Source of the DNA: Elusimicrobiota bacterium
GTDB taxonomy: Bacteria > Elusimicrobiota > Elusimicrobia > 2-01-FULL-59-12 > JACPXA01
Length of the DNA: 23,075 nucleotides
Direction of reading: 5' to 3'
NCBI GenBank assembly: GCA_016196785.1
Contig: JACPXA010000016.1
Span: 1 to 23,075, forward strand
The position numbers were made by a program, and so were the translations under genes. Under the pieces are notes generated by a model that saw only the letters and a list, made by a program, of their open reading frames with translations, was not told the origin of the DNA and searched no databases. The first letter of the stretch is position 1, and each line of letters starts with the position of its first letter. Positions 14,241 to 22,129 of the stretch are shown here, piece by piece.

Positions 14241-15009
14241 CACGGGCAACGCGATCGTCGTGGATCATGTGACGAAGGTGTACCGCAGCCGCCACCTGGG
14301 CCGGCTCAGGCTGACGGTGGGGGTGACGGACCTGACCTTCGCGGTCCGGGAAGGCGAGCTCTTTGGGCTCCTCGGCCTGAATGGATCCGGTAAGACGACC
14401 ACCATCAAACTCATCCTCGGCCTCTTGTTCCCGACACACGGCGCGCTCTCATTGTTCGGCCACCCCCTGTCCCATCGGGAGGCTCGATCCCTGGTTGGCT
14501 ATCTGCCGGAAATCCCTTCCCTCTACCGGTATCTCACGGCCGAGGAAATCCTCCGACTCTACGGTGAACTCTCCGAACTTCCCTCCACCGTCTTGCCCCG
14601 ACGGATTGACGAAGCGCTCGCATTGGTTCATCTGGAGGAGCACCGACGCCGACGGCTCCAAGAATTCTCCAAGGGGATGCTGCAGCGGGTAGGGATCGCG
14701 CAGGCCCTGCTCCATGACCCGCCGCTCCTCATCTTCGATGAACCGATTACGGGATTGGATCCGCTCGGTTTGAAGGAAATGCGCCAGATTATCGTGATGT
14801 TGAACCAACGGGGGAAAACGGTGTTTTTTTCCTCCCATAGCATCTCAGAAGTGGAACGGATCTGCCATCGGGTAGGGATCTTGGTCCGCGGACGACTCGC
14901 ACGGATTCTGGACCAAGCTGAATGGAGCCAGCGGGAAGGGGCGCTCGAAGCGCTGTTCATGGACACGGTGCAGTCAACGGTCGGCACGGCAACTCCCGCC
15001 TCACGATGA
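14230..15009 (+). CDS. ABC transporter ATP-binding protein (ABC-2 exporter type)
   Basis: This protein of about 259 residues powers the membrane partner encoded next. It shows Walker A GLNGSGKT, Q-loop region GYLPEIPSLYRYLTAEE, a degenerate signature EFSKGMLQRVGIAQ (LSGGQ replaced by FSKGM, common in ABC-2 exporters), Walker B LLIFDEP and H-loop FFSSHSISE. The exact start is unclear. TTG at 14230 keeps the first beta strand (AIVVDHVTKVY) and overlaps serA by 11 bases; GTG at 14260 is an alternative. Neither has a strong ribosome site, so coupling to serA is likely. The stop overlaps the permease start as ATGA (15006-15009). The substrate is unknown. Confidence 0.9.
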   Translation: MNFNTGNAIVVDHVTKVYRSRHLGRLRLTVGVTDLTFAVREGELFGLLGLNGSGKTTTIKLILGLLFPTHGALSLFGHPLSHREARSLVGYLPEIPSLYRYLTAEEILRLYGELSELPSTVLPRRIDEALALVHLEEHRRRRLQEFSKGMLQRVGIAQALLHDPPLLIFDEPITGLDPLGLKEMRQIIVMLNQRGKTVFFSSHSISEVERICHRVGILVRGRLARILDQAEWSQREGALEALFMDTVQSTVGTATPASR

Positions 15010-15773
15010 CTGCTAAGGCCCTCTCCATCACGCGGTACACCGTCATCCAACTGTTTCGAAATAAGCTGTTTTCCATCCTCGGTATCTTTGGGTGTATTTT
15101 GCTAGGCGCCTCACTCTTAATCGCATCGTTGGGCGGAGACCAGCAGCTCCGCGTCCTCCTGGACCTGGGGTTGGCATGCCTGGAATTTCTCGCCTTGGTA
15201 AGCGGGGTATTCGCTGCCGTCACCCTCATCCTGGAAGAGATGGAGGCCCGGACCATCGCCCTTGTCCTCATCCGACCGCTGCATCGAGCGGAGTACCTGG
15301 TAGGGCGGTTCCTGGGGCTCCTGACCGCTTTGCTCCTTAGCATGGGGATCATGGCCGCCCTGCACCTTGGGCTCTTGTTCTTCAAAGGTTGGAGGTGGGA
15401 CGCTAGCTACCTGGTGGCGGTTGCCTTCTCTGCCGGCAAGATCATGGTCATTACCAGCCTCGCCCTTTTCCTATCTCTCTTTGCGACCTCGAGCATCTCT
15501 GCGCTCACCTTGACCTTTTTCCTCTGGGTGCTGGGGCACTTCAGCCAAGAACTGAAGTTTCTTGCGAACAAAACCGGGTATCCTGCCTTCACCGCGTTGG
15601 TGAAGGCGATCTACTATGTGGTTCCCAACTTCGCGTACTTGAACCTGAAGGACCATCTGGAAGGTACCGGGGTGATGGGGCGATGGCTCGGTGGAGCGGC
15701 GCTGTATGCGGTGTGCTACACCGTAGCGTGTTTGACGTTAGCCCTGGGACTTTTCAGACGGAAAGAGTTCTAA
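15006..15773 (+). CDS. ABC-2 type transporter permease
   Basis: This 255-residue integral membrane protein has about six hydrophobic segments. Examples are LFSILGIFGCILLGASLLI, then LALVSGVFAAVTLILEEM, LTALLLSMGIMAALHLGLLF, VITSLALFLSLFATSSISAL and the C-terminal AALYAVCYTVACLTLALGLF. The motif LEEMEARTIALVLIRPLHRA after the second helix is characteristic of ABC-2 permeases (E-R-T-x4-L-x-x-P). It pairs with the preceding ATPase by a four-base overlap. ATG 15006 is chosen over the longer open frame because it starts at a normal N-terminus (TAKALSITRYTVIQLFRNK). What it exports is unknown. Confidence 0.87.
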   Translation: MTAKALSITRYTVIQLFRNKLFSILGIFGCILLGASLLIASLGGDQQLRVLLDLGLACLEFLALVSGVFAAVTLILEEMEARTIALVLIRPLHRAEYLVGRFLGLLTALLLSMGIMAALHLGLLFFKGWRWDASYLVAVAFSAGKIMVITSLALFLSLFATSSISALTLTFFLWVLGHFSQELKFLANKTGYPAFTALVKAIYYVVPNFAYLNLKDHLEGTGVMGRWLGGAALYAVCYTVACLTLALGLFRRKEF

Positions 15774-15788
15774 ACTCGTTCTAGATCC

Positions 15789-16526
15789 ATGGAACAGCGC
15801 TCTTCGATGATCCAGTTGGCGATGGTGGTGGCGTGTACCATCGCGGTGGGGGTGGCCGCCTCCCTGAGGTTCCCACAGCCGGCCGCGTTGAATTTCCCCC
15901 CCCTGAACGAACTACGGTTTGGAGACCATGCGCTTATGGATGTAGGGGGCGTCTTCCTAGGACTCCGGCGTCTCACCGCAGATCTCGCGTGGATCCAGCT
16001 CCTCCTTTACTATGGGACGCCTGAAGAGGGTCCCGGGGAGGAATCGGGAGGTCATCACCACCCTGATCCCCTATCGTATGGAGGCGGCCGATATGAACGA
16101 TTCCTGGAGTATTGCCAGCGGGTGGTTCGTATTGATCCCTCGTTTATCACCGCGTACTTGTACGGCGCCGGGGCGCTGGCCTGGAACCTCAAGCGGAGTG
16201 ATGAGGCGGTTGAACTCCTCCAAGAGGGGGTGCAACGAAACCCTCAGGCCTGGCAGTTCCACAAGTACCTGGCCGCGATCGGGTTCAAACAGCGCGGCGA
16301 GTTCGCTAAGGTCGCCAGCCTCTTGGAGGAGGCGATCCGCGACCCGGCCTGCCCGTCCATGGTCATCAATATCTTAGGGAATACCTACAAGGATGAGGGA
16401 CGCTACCCAGAGGCGCTGCGGGTGTTTCTAGAGTTGTACGACCGAGCGAAGGACCCGGAGTATCAAACCACGGCGCTGAAACAAATCCGCTGGCTCAGCG
16501 AGCGACTGCACCTGCCCTTCCCCTAG
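15789..16526 (+). CDS. Membrane-anchored TPR-repeat protein
   Basis: The 245-residue protein has an N-terminal signal anchor (MIQLAMVVACTIAVGVAAS). A conserved block follows (LMDVGGVFLGLRRLTADLAW, then IQLLLYYG), and after that tetratricopeptide-like helices from about 95 to 235 (YERFLEYCQRVVRIDPSFIT, AVELLQEGVQRNPQAWQF, YPEALRVFLELYDRAKDPEY). A Gly/His-rich loop (ESGGHHHPD) lies between the two parts. It starts 15 bases after the permease gene and is probably last in the operon. TPR proteins scaffold other proteins; here the partner may be the ABC-2 exporter. I do not recognise a named family. The ribosome site before ATG 15789 is poor, and ATG 15807 is an alternative start. Confidence 0.78.
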   Translation: MEQRSSMIQLAMVVACTIAVGVAASLRFPQPAALNFPPLNELRFGDHALMDVGGVFLGLRRLTADLAWIQLLLYYGTPEEGPGEESGGHHHPDPLSYGGGRYERFLEYCQRVVRIDPSFITAYLYGAGALAWNLKRSDEAVELLQEGVQRNPQAWQFHKYLAAIGFKQRGEFAKVASLLEEAIRDPACPSMVINILGNTYKDEGRYPEALRVFLELYDRAKDPEYQTTALKQIRWLSERLHLPFP

Positions 16527-16548
16527 TTAAACCGTACATAGAGGTTGA

Positions 16549-16565
16549 GCGCCGCTACGCGGCGC
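16549..16565. terminator. Hairpin between convergent genes, possible weak terminator
   Basis: GCGCCGC (16549-16555) and GCGGCGC (16559-16565) form a 7-bp GC stem with a TAC loop between the TPR gene and the convergent reductase gene, overlapping the reductase stop. On the plus strand only a short CCCCTTTTCC follows, and on the minus strand there is no T-run, so it is not a typical rho-independent terminator. Confidence 0.35.
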
Positions 16566-18129
16566 ACTCCCCTTTTCCAATCTCTGCTTTAAAGCTTGTT
16601 CCCTCGGCGCCGAGGTCTTCAAAGAGCTCTGGTTCCTCTGCGAACTTTGGAATCACGGCAAACTCGCTCATCGCCTGCTTGAGGTAGCTCGGACCGACGC
16701 GGTCAGACCAGGCGAGAAAGTTCTCCTGGGGCTGGTGTTCCTTCAGGAAGAGGTTCAGGAGCTTTTGCATCGCCGTTGGGACTCGCTTCGCGGGAATCTG
16801 GGCGACGATCTTGCCGAAGGTAGCCTGCCCCTCGCTGGTGCGGCCCCCGATGAGCATCTTGTACACCGGCGCCTCGTGCCCATCCCCTGTGGGCTGGGAT
16901 GCCCCGAAGAACCCGATGGTCCCGATATGATGCTGCCCGCAGGAATTGAAGCACCCGGAGATCTTGATCTGAATATCCTGCAACTCCGGGACAGAGGCAA
17001 ACCCGTTGTTGAAAATCTTGGAGAGTTCTGAAGCGAGCCCGCGGGAATGGGTAATCGCGATCTGGCAGGTATCCGCTCCGGGACAGCGGGTGATGTCAGC
17101 CACCCGTTCCGCTGAAGCTAGCGTCAATCCGACCTGGTGGAGCTCTTCATACAGCGCCGGCAGCGAAGCCTCCGGGACCCACCGTAGAAGCAGATTCTGG
17201 GAAATGACCGTTCGGATGCGCCCCCCGCAGAATTTGCGGGCTACCCCCGCTACCTGCCGCATCCCTTCCGGCGTGATATCCCCCAGGGGACATCGGACAA
17301 AGACCGCGAAGTACCCGGGTTGTTTCTGAGCCCAGGTATTGGTCTCTTTCCAGCGGAGGTGCTCAGGGGTTGATCGCCATCCGGCCGGCGGTGGGACTGG
17401 CACCGTTGTTGGGGGAGATTCTGGAGCTGTGGGAAAACTAATCTGGGACCACCCCGGAGTCGCCCCAAGGCCCCCACCGACATAGATCTGAAAGCCTCGC
17501 TCCAACCGCCCGTCCTGGGTCCGCACTTTCGCCACCACACCCAGGTCATGAATGGGCACACGGGCATGATCCTCCGTGCATCCTTCGAAGGCAATCTTAA
17601 ATTTCCGTGGGAGGTTTTGGCACACGGGATTTCTGAGGAAATATTTCGACACCACATCGGCATAGGCTGTGACATCAAACACTTCAGTCGGTGATATCCC
17701 TGAGTACGGGCAAGCGGTCACGTTACGCACAGTGTTCCCACAGGCTTCACGCGTCGTCAACCCCGAAGTGTCAATCAGGCGGAGGATCGCCGGAAGCTCC
17801 TGCCGCTTGACATAATGGACCTGGACATCCTGTCGGGTCGTGACGTGGGCGAGTTTATTGGGGGTGTACCGTTCCGCCACCTCGGCCAGGACTTCAAGTT
17901 GTTCCGGGGTGATGTTCCCAAAACGAATCTTGACCCGAATCATATGGAGATCGGTGTACCCGCGAATCCCATACACCCCGTTTTCGAGGCGGAACTTTTT
18001 GAAATCATCGGGGTCCAGCGTTCCCTCTGCCAAGCGCTGAATCTCGCGCTGAAAACGCTGAATTTCTACTTCCTCAACAGCCGCTAATGAGGCGGATTTC
18101 CGGAACTGGGAGGTGTCAATGGTAGCCAT
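16555..18129 (-). CDS. Siroheme [4Fe-4S] nitrite/sulfite reductase (ferredoxin-type)
   Basis: This 524-residue enzyme catalyses six-electron reduction of nitrite to ammonia or sulfite to sulfide. Two ferredoxin-like halves and two siroheme domains are visible. Cluster/siroheme cysteines are C349-x5-C355 (RCPGADTCQ) and C393-x3-C397 (GCFNSCGQHH). The anion-binding residues known from sulfite reductase are present: R99 (TTRQ), R135 (TVRNV) and K176/K178 (PRKFKIA). Between the halves (about 222-262) the helical KNRxRAR segment usual in the family is missing and a Pro-rich linker (ESPPTTVPVPPPAG) stands instead; other frames do not restore it. Sequence alone does not decide nitrite versus sulfite. 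The gene has its own promoter and no Shine-Dalgarno before ATG 18129. Confidence 0.87.
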   Translation of the reverse strand: MATIDTSQFRKSASLAAVEEVEIQRFQREIQRLAEGTLDPDDFKKFRLENGVYGIRGYTDLHMIRVKIRFGNITPEQLEVLAEVAERYTPNKLAHVTTRQDVQVHYVKRQELPAILRLIDTSGLTTREACGNTVRNVTACPYSGISPTEVFDVTAYADVVSKYFLRNPVCQNLPRKFKIAFEGCTEDHARVPIHDLGVVAKVRTQDGRLERGFQIYVGGGLGATPGWSQISFPTAPESPPTTVPVPPPAGWRSTPEHLRWKETNTWAQKQPGYFAVFVRCPLGDITPEGMRQVAGVARKFCGGRIRTVISQNLLLRWVPEASLPALYEELHQVGLTLASAERVADITRCPGADTCQIAITHSRGLASELSKIFNNGFASVPELQDIQIKISGCFNSCGQHHIGTIGFFGASQPTGDGHEAPVYKMLIGGRTSEGQATFGKIVAQIPAKRVPTAMQKLLNLFLKEHQPQENFLAWSDRVGPSYLKQAMSEFAVIPKFAEEPELFEDLGAEGTSFKAEIGKGECAA

Positions 18130-18140
18130 GGATTAACTTG

Positions 18141-18169
18141 TTTATACCAATTTTGACAATTTTAGTCAA
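18141..18169 (-). promoter_or_regulatory. Sigma-70 type promoter of the nitrite/sulfite reductase gene
   Basis: On the minus strand TTGACT (18169-18164) and TATAAA (18146-18141) are separated by exactly 17 bases. The -10 box ends only 11 bases before the ATG at 18129, so the transcript would have a leader of about 4-5 bases. This agrees with the lack of a ribosome binding site. Confidence 0.7.
18153..18169. promoter_or_regulatory. Inverted repeat overlapping the -35 box, candidate operator
   Basis: TTGAC and GTCAA form a 5-bp inverted repeat around seven AT-rich bases (AATTTTA). It covers the -35 box and half the spacer of the reductase promoter, a natural place for a repressor or activator. 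The regulator is unknown and the arms are short. Confidence 0.4.
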
Positions 18170-18176
18170 GAACTAG

Positions 18177-19859
18177 TCACCGGCCGCGGCCGGTGTACAC
18201 CCCCACTCCCATGACGGCAAGCTGGCTGGCGACAAACACCATAAGCCAGAGGAAGGCCTTATCCATAAAACCGTAAGAGTGCAGGCCGATCCCCAGCATG
18301 TTGACCCCAAACCAAGAGAGCGCTGTTACGACGTTCCCGAACACCGCCATCGTCATGATCGTCCGTGGCTGGGTGAAACCACTCCAACGGGCGTGAAGGA
18401 TCAAGACATTCCACAGGACAATCATCAACGCCCCATTCTCCTTGGGGTCCCATCCCCAAAACCTCCCCCAGGATTGGTCAGCCCAAATGCCGCCGAGGAT
18501 CGTCCCGAGAAAGCTGAAGAACGTGCTGAAGCATACCACTCCGTACACCATCTGTTCCAGCGTCGCCGCCGATTTCTCATCCCATAGGCGGTCGAAACGC
18601 CGCCGAAGAACGTAAACCACCGCGATGAAACCGGCTAGAAAGGTGGAGCTATAGCCGATCGTGATACAGACTACGTGCGTTGCCAGCCAGAAATTGGAAT
18701 CCAACACGGCCCGCATCATCTCGAGCGTATCCCCCTGAGCCGCGAGGTGATGGGCAATGATGAGGGTGAGAAATCCGATGGCTGAGGCCACGGCACTGCC
18801 GATACCTCGACGGAACAGACCCTCGAGAATAATCCCCAGAAGCACCGCCGCCCATCCCACAAAAATGGCCGAGGAATAGAGATTGGTGACGGGGGGTCGC
18901 CCCTGAAGAACCATCCGGGAGATGAGCCCCACCGTATGCACGGCAAACGCCAGGATCAAGAGGGCAAACGCGGCGCGGGTCAAGGACACGGGCCAGAACA
19001 TCCAGGACAAACAGACTATCACGAACACCACCGTGTACATCACCAGGCTCTGGAAAAAGGGCTCAACGGCATTGAAGAGCCACTCATAGCCGGCGAGGGA
19101 GGTGTCTCGGGGAACGTGGGTGTTCAGCCAGCGACGGTAATCGTTCAGCACCCGATTGAACGCGGACGGTTCGGACTCCCGATAGGCATCGCCCATGGCC
19201 GCGTACGCGGCAACCCCGGGGTGAAGCTGACCCCTCAGCATCTGACGGAGGATCCCCTCTCCCATGCTGACCCAAGGGGTGGGGCTTGCACCGGTTTCAG
19301 GGAGCGGCAGCGGGTAGAACTCCGCTACCTGTGCTAGAAATTGATAGCGCTCCAGATCTAAAGTGTTTTGGAGTTTCTGATACAGCGTGATGCGGCCCTG
19401 GAGGTTCAAAATTGCGGTCTGATAAGGGGACCTGCGTTCAGGTTTGATGGCGTCAGCGCGGGTGGCCTGGCTCTCAATCTCCCCCAGGTGGGGCTGAAGG
19501 GTTAAGAAGGAATAGCGCCTGTTCGTCGTCTGTTCCATGCCCATGAGCCCCAGCACATCAGGGTTGTCAATCTCAAAGACGGGATACGCGTCGGCACGGC
19601 TGGGGCGAAACATGACGTCCATCAGCCACTCCGAGGCGCGGGTGGATCGGTCCTCAACCTGCAGGGCCTGTTTGCCGGATACCATGAGCAGCGATGCGCG
19701 CGCAATGGTATCTAACGGCTTGACGCGACCCCCCTGTAACACCGGCAACTTGCCGAACCCGTTGAGATCAAACGGGGGGCGCGCCTCCGGCACGCGGAGA
19801 CTTCGCAACAGCGAGACAGCAAAGATCCCCACGAGCACGGTTGGCAGCCAGCGTTTCAT
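18177..19859 (-). CDS. ccsA: Cytochrome c biogenesis protein CcsA/ResC with N-terminal extension
   Basis: This 560-residue membrane protein handles haem for attachment to apocytochromes c (System II). The C-terminal half holds about eight hydrophobic helices and the haem-handling WWD motif at about 459-478 (WADQSWGRFWGWDPKENGAL). Candidate haem-ligand histidines lie near 308, 370/371, 395 and 489. A first helix (about 4-20) and a soluble domain of about 240 residues (about 25-265) precede this; CcsA cores are usually only 250-350 residues. ATG 19859 is chosen because it overlaps the ResB stop as ATGA (19856-19859); the longer open frame upstream has no ribosome site. Confidence 0.93.
   Translation of the reverse strand: MKRWLPTVLVGIFAVSLLRSLRVPEARPPFDLNGFGKLPVLQGGRVKPLDTIARASLLMVSGKQALQVEDRSTRASEWLMDVMFRPSRADAYPVFEIDNPDVLGLMGMEQTTNRRYSFLTLQPHLGEIESQATRADAIKPERRSPYQTAILNLQGRITLYQKLQNTLDLERYQFLAQVAEFYPLPLPETGASPTPWVSMGEGILRQMLRGQLHPGVAAYAAMGDAYRESEPSAFNRVLNDYRRWLNTHVPRDTSLAGYEWLFNAVEPFFQSLVMYTVVFVIVCLSWMFWPVSLTRAAFALLILAFAVHTVGLISRMVLQGRPPVTNLYSSAIFVGWAAVLLGIILEGLFRRGIGSAVASAIGFLTLIIAHHLAAQGDTLEMMRAVLDSNFWLATHVVCITIGYSSTFLAGFIAVVYVLRRRFDRLWDEKSAATLEQMVYGVVCFSTFFSFLGTILGGIWADQSWGRFWGWDPKENGALMIVLWNVLILHARWSGFTQPRTIMTMAVFGNVVTALSWFGVNMLGIGLHSYGFMDKAFLWLMVFVASQLAVMGVGVYTGRGR
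18178..18195. repeat. Perfect 18-bp GC palindrome at the end of ccsA
   Basis: CACCGGCCG followed by CGGCCGGTG lies across the last codons of ccsA, just upstream of the reductase promoter. With no loop and no T-run it is not a classical terminator, though it could attenuate transcription leaving the ccs operon. Confidence 0.5.
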
Positions 19860-20992
19860 GATCGTTGTCTCACGAACGCCCACAAATGCTGGAGAAATTG
19901 GACCGCCAGGCCCAGCAGCACAAGGATACAGGACACATACGGGGTCAACCACGCGGGGTTTTCCACCACTTGGAACACCGACAGCGTGTCATTTTTTCCA
20001 AAGCTCGCCTGGTAAAAGGTCCGCCCTTCATAGCGCAACGGATGATTCATGTAAATGAGCGCGTCGCGATCTTCCTGTTTCGCCGGATGGCTCAAATGGA
20101 CAAGGCTCGAGAAATTTTTGGGGATGTCCGTTCCCGGATAGATGTCGTGCCGGAACTCTTTGAGCGTCAGGGAAAAGGGGAGGTATCGCCGCGCGGGCCG
20201 AATAGACAGTTGGTACTCGCGGCCTTCTACCTGCACGGCTTGAGGGGCTCCCAACCCTGCGGAAAGCAGCCACGTGCCGAGGCTCTGATCACCGGTCAGG
20301 ACCTCCACGAAGGCCGAGACGGCGTTGATCTCATCATCCGAGGAGCTCGGGGGGATCTCCTCAATGGCGATCCGCGGGCCGATGCCTTGCGTGGCCAGCG
20401 ACGTCCCACCGGGTCCCATCATGCCCAGTCGGGCATTGCGGTAAAACCGTTTGATCACGAGAGAGAAAGGCAAGCTCGGCGTACGGACCCGTCCTTCGCG
20501 GCTGAACATCGAATACGGGATGCTCACCACTTCATCGAATTGCGGATCAAAGGTCGTAAGGATGGCCATCTCCATGTCGAGCGGACTTTCGGAGTAGTTG
20601 CGGGACTGCCCCACCTCAATAGGCATTTGGCTCTCCCGAGCCAGCATCTGGGTCAGTCCCTGCCCCATAAGCAGCAGGATCAACCCGAAATGGGCAATGA
20701 GAATGCCCGCGTCCTTACGCTGGAAGTGAAACCGGACCGCGAAGGCGGCCAGCAGGTTGACCAGCCATAAGGCGCCGACTGTCAACCCTCCAGGAAACAC
20801 GGGAACTCTCCAGCCAAAGAGCCCCGTCCCGTACACCCAAAAGCTGTTAAAGATTTCTTTTTGGGCCGCAAAGGTCCCCATGTGGACCTGCGCCAGCGTC
20901 CCCCAAAATACAAGGACCATCATGAGCGCTAAACAGTACAACGTCAATTGAATGGAGGCCAGGCATTCGAGCAGCCATTTCCATTTACTCAT
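19856..20992 (-). CDS. resB: Cytochrome c biogenesis protein ResB/Ccs1
   Basis: This 378-residue protein partners CcsA in System II cytochrome c maturation. Helix 1 (CLASIQLTLYCLALMMVLVF), helix 2 (LTVGALWLVNLLAAFAV) and helix 3 (GILIAHFGLILLLMGQGL) are followed by a large periplasmic domain. Its typical end is KNFSSLVHL, then MNHPLRYEGRTFYQASF, and a last helix (LTPYVSCILVLLGLAVQFLQ) closes the protein. ATG 20992 overlaps the lipoprotein stop by eight bases and begins MSKWKWLLE. An upstream extension of 22 codons is open but Pro/Ser-rich and unlikely. It overlaps ccsA by four bases, so both halves of the haem lyase are translated together. Confidence 0.9.
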   Translation of the reverse strand: MSKWKWLLECLASIQLTLYCLALMMVLVFWGTLAQVHMGTFAAQKEIFNSFWVYGTGLFGWRVPVFPGGLTVGALWLVNLLAAFAVRFHFQRKDAGILIAHFGLILLLMGQGLTQMLARESQMPIEVGQSRNYSESPLDMEMAILTTFDPQFDEVVSIPYSMFSREGRVRTPSLPFSLVIKRFYRNARLGMMGPGGTSLATQGIGPRIAIEEIPPSSSDDEINAVSAFVEVLTGDQSLGTWLLSAGLGAPQAVQVEGREYQLSIRPARRYLPFSLTLKEFRHDIYPGTDIPKNFSSLVHLSHPAKQEDRDALIYMNHPLRYEGRTFYQASFGKNDTLSVFQVVENPAWLTPYVSCILVLLGLAVQFLQHLWAFVRQRS

Positions 20993-21566
20993 GGCTGTGG
21001 AACCGAAGACTTCGGAGAAATTGCACGAAGGACGGCTTGGCGGCCTGGACGGCGGCATCCTCGCCGGTCATTTTGAAGAACCAGGTGCGCTCTCCCTGCG
21101 TGAAGATCGCGACGATCAATCGTTTTTTGTACCGGCGACCGATCAAAGACTCTCGGCTCACAAATTCCACCCAGCGCATGCGGCGTCCGGCGGGTGTGAT
21201 GGTCTGGCTGTGTACCGACAACTCGGCCTCTGTAATCGGCTCCAGATTGAGCTGACCACGCCAACGGTTAATGTTGGCCAGATCCCCTCCGGCCTCTCCC
21301 GAGAGAGGAACGACCGACACGTCGGCTTGCATTCCATCTTCACCCGGGACAAGAAAACTGCCGACCCGCATGGCGGATGGGGCCTGTTCTTTCCAGCCGG
21401 TGGGCGCAGTCCAATCAATGTCCCGTTGCGCCTGGGGTGTGACCATCCCTTCCCCGAGGAGAGGTGGGGGTTCCTTGGGAATCCGATACGTTTGAATCCC
21501 CTCGCCCCTGCAGCCGGCCAGAAACGAGCAACACATGATGAACAGGAAGAAGACCACGTGAGGCAT
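20985..21566 (-). CDS. Lipoprotein of the cytochrome c maturation/oxidase cluster
   Basis: The 193-residue protein has a type II signal peptide (VVFFLFIMCCSFLAGC, lipobox LAGC) and so is a membrane-anchored lipoprotein. The mature part holds a conserved-looking block: DWTAPTGWKEQAPSAMRVGS, then DVSVVPLSGEAGGDLANINR and WRGQLNLEPITEAEL. Near the end are FTQGERTWFFKMTGED and VQFLRSLRF. I recall similar proteins beside ResB or cytochrome oxidase genes in several phyla but know no function. It starts 30 bases after the CopD-like gene and overlaps ResB by eight bases, so it probably acts with oxidase assembly or cytochrome c maturation. Confidence 0.8.
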   Translation of the reverse strand: MPHVVFFLFIMCCSFLAGCRGEGIQTYRIPKEPPPLLGEGMVTPQAQRDIDWTAPTGWKEQAPSAMRVGSFLVPGEDGMQADVSVVPLSGEAGGDLANINRWRGQLNLEPITEAELSVHSQTITPAGRRMRWVEFVSRESLIGRRYKKRLIVAIFTQGERTWFFKMTGEDAAVQAAKPSFVQFLRSLRFHSHE

Positions 21567-21596
21567 GCTTAGGGATGTAGGTACGTACCTTCCTCG

Positions 21597-22091
21597 CTAA
21601 AACGGATTGAACCGCAGGAGCGCTGCACAGAAAATGATGCTGGTTCCAAGCACCAAATTCACACGGCCCCAGAAGACGAGCTTGCGAAGCGCTGCAAGAT
21701 ACGTGGGAGAAGGTGGGTTGGAGTACCCTGTGGTCACGCGAGGCCCCCACACAAACGAGTGGAGGAAGGTCAGCGCAGTGACCACAAGCACAAGGACCAG
21801 TTTGACCGCCAAAATCCCTCCAAACGCCGAAACGCCCTGGCCGGTGTAAAACACCTCGGGAACTTCCCTGAGCTGCCACAACTTGAATACCCCTGTTGCG
21901 ACTAATATCCCCCAACAGATCGCCTGAACCACGAGGAACCGCTGGCCGACAGCACGAGCGACTGCCATGCGTATCTCGGTCGGTAACGCTCGACTTGCAA
22001 TGGGCTGGAGCACAAACGCAAGAAACGTGGTTCCCCCCACCCAGATGATCGCTGCCATCAGATGCGCCCAGTGCACCACCACGTCTACCAT
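21597..22091 (-). CDS. CopD-like four-helix membrane protein
   Basis: This 164-residue protein has four predicted membrane helices: WAHLMAAIIWVGGTTFLAFV, VVQAICWGILVATGVFKL, GILAVKLVLVLVVTALTFLH and LVFWGRVNLVLGTSIIFCAA. The opening VVHWAHLMAAIIWVGGTTF is the HxxH-less CopD/YebZ-type start, with histidines H7 and H10 near the membrane face and another in FLHSF. Such proteins are linked to copper handling. Its position between oxidase and ccs genes suggests copper supply to the terminal oxidase, but that is inference. The ribosome site before ATG 22091 is weak. Confidence 0.75.
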   Translation of the reverse strand: MVDVVVHWAHLMAAIIWVGGTTFLAFVLQPIASRALPTEIRMAVARAVGQRFLVVQAICWGILVATGVFKLWQLREVPEVFYTGQGVSAFGGILAVKLVLVLVVTALTFLHSFVWGPRVTTGYSNPPSPTYLAALRKLVFWGRVNLVLGTSIIFCAALLRFNPF

Positions 22092-22129
22092 CTCAACACA
22101 TCCAGAGGGGAGCTGGGGGCGTGGCTCCC

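Noticed and set aside
19865..20770. 301-codon plus-strand frame over ResB
   Set aside because: ResB on the minus strand has correct helices and overlaps; the plus frame is a codon-usage shadow.
21579..21590. 12-bp palindrome AGGTACGTACCT between the CopD-like and lipoprotein genes
   Set aside because: Too short and self-complementary by simple sequence to distinguish from chance; no partner site seen.
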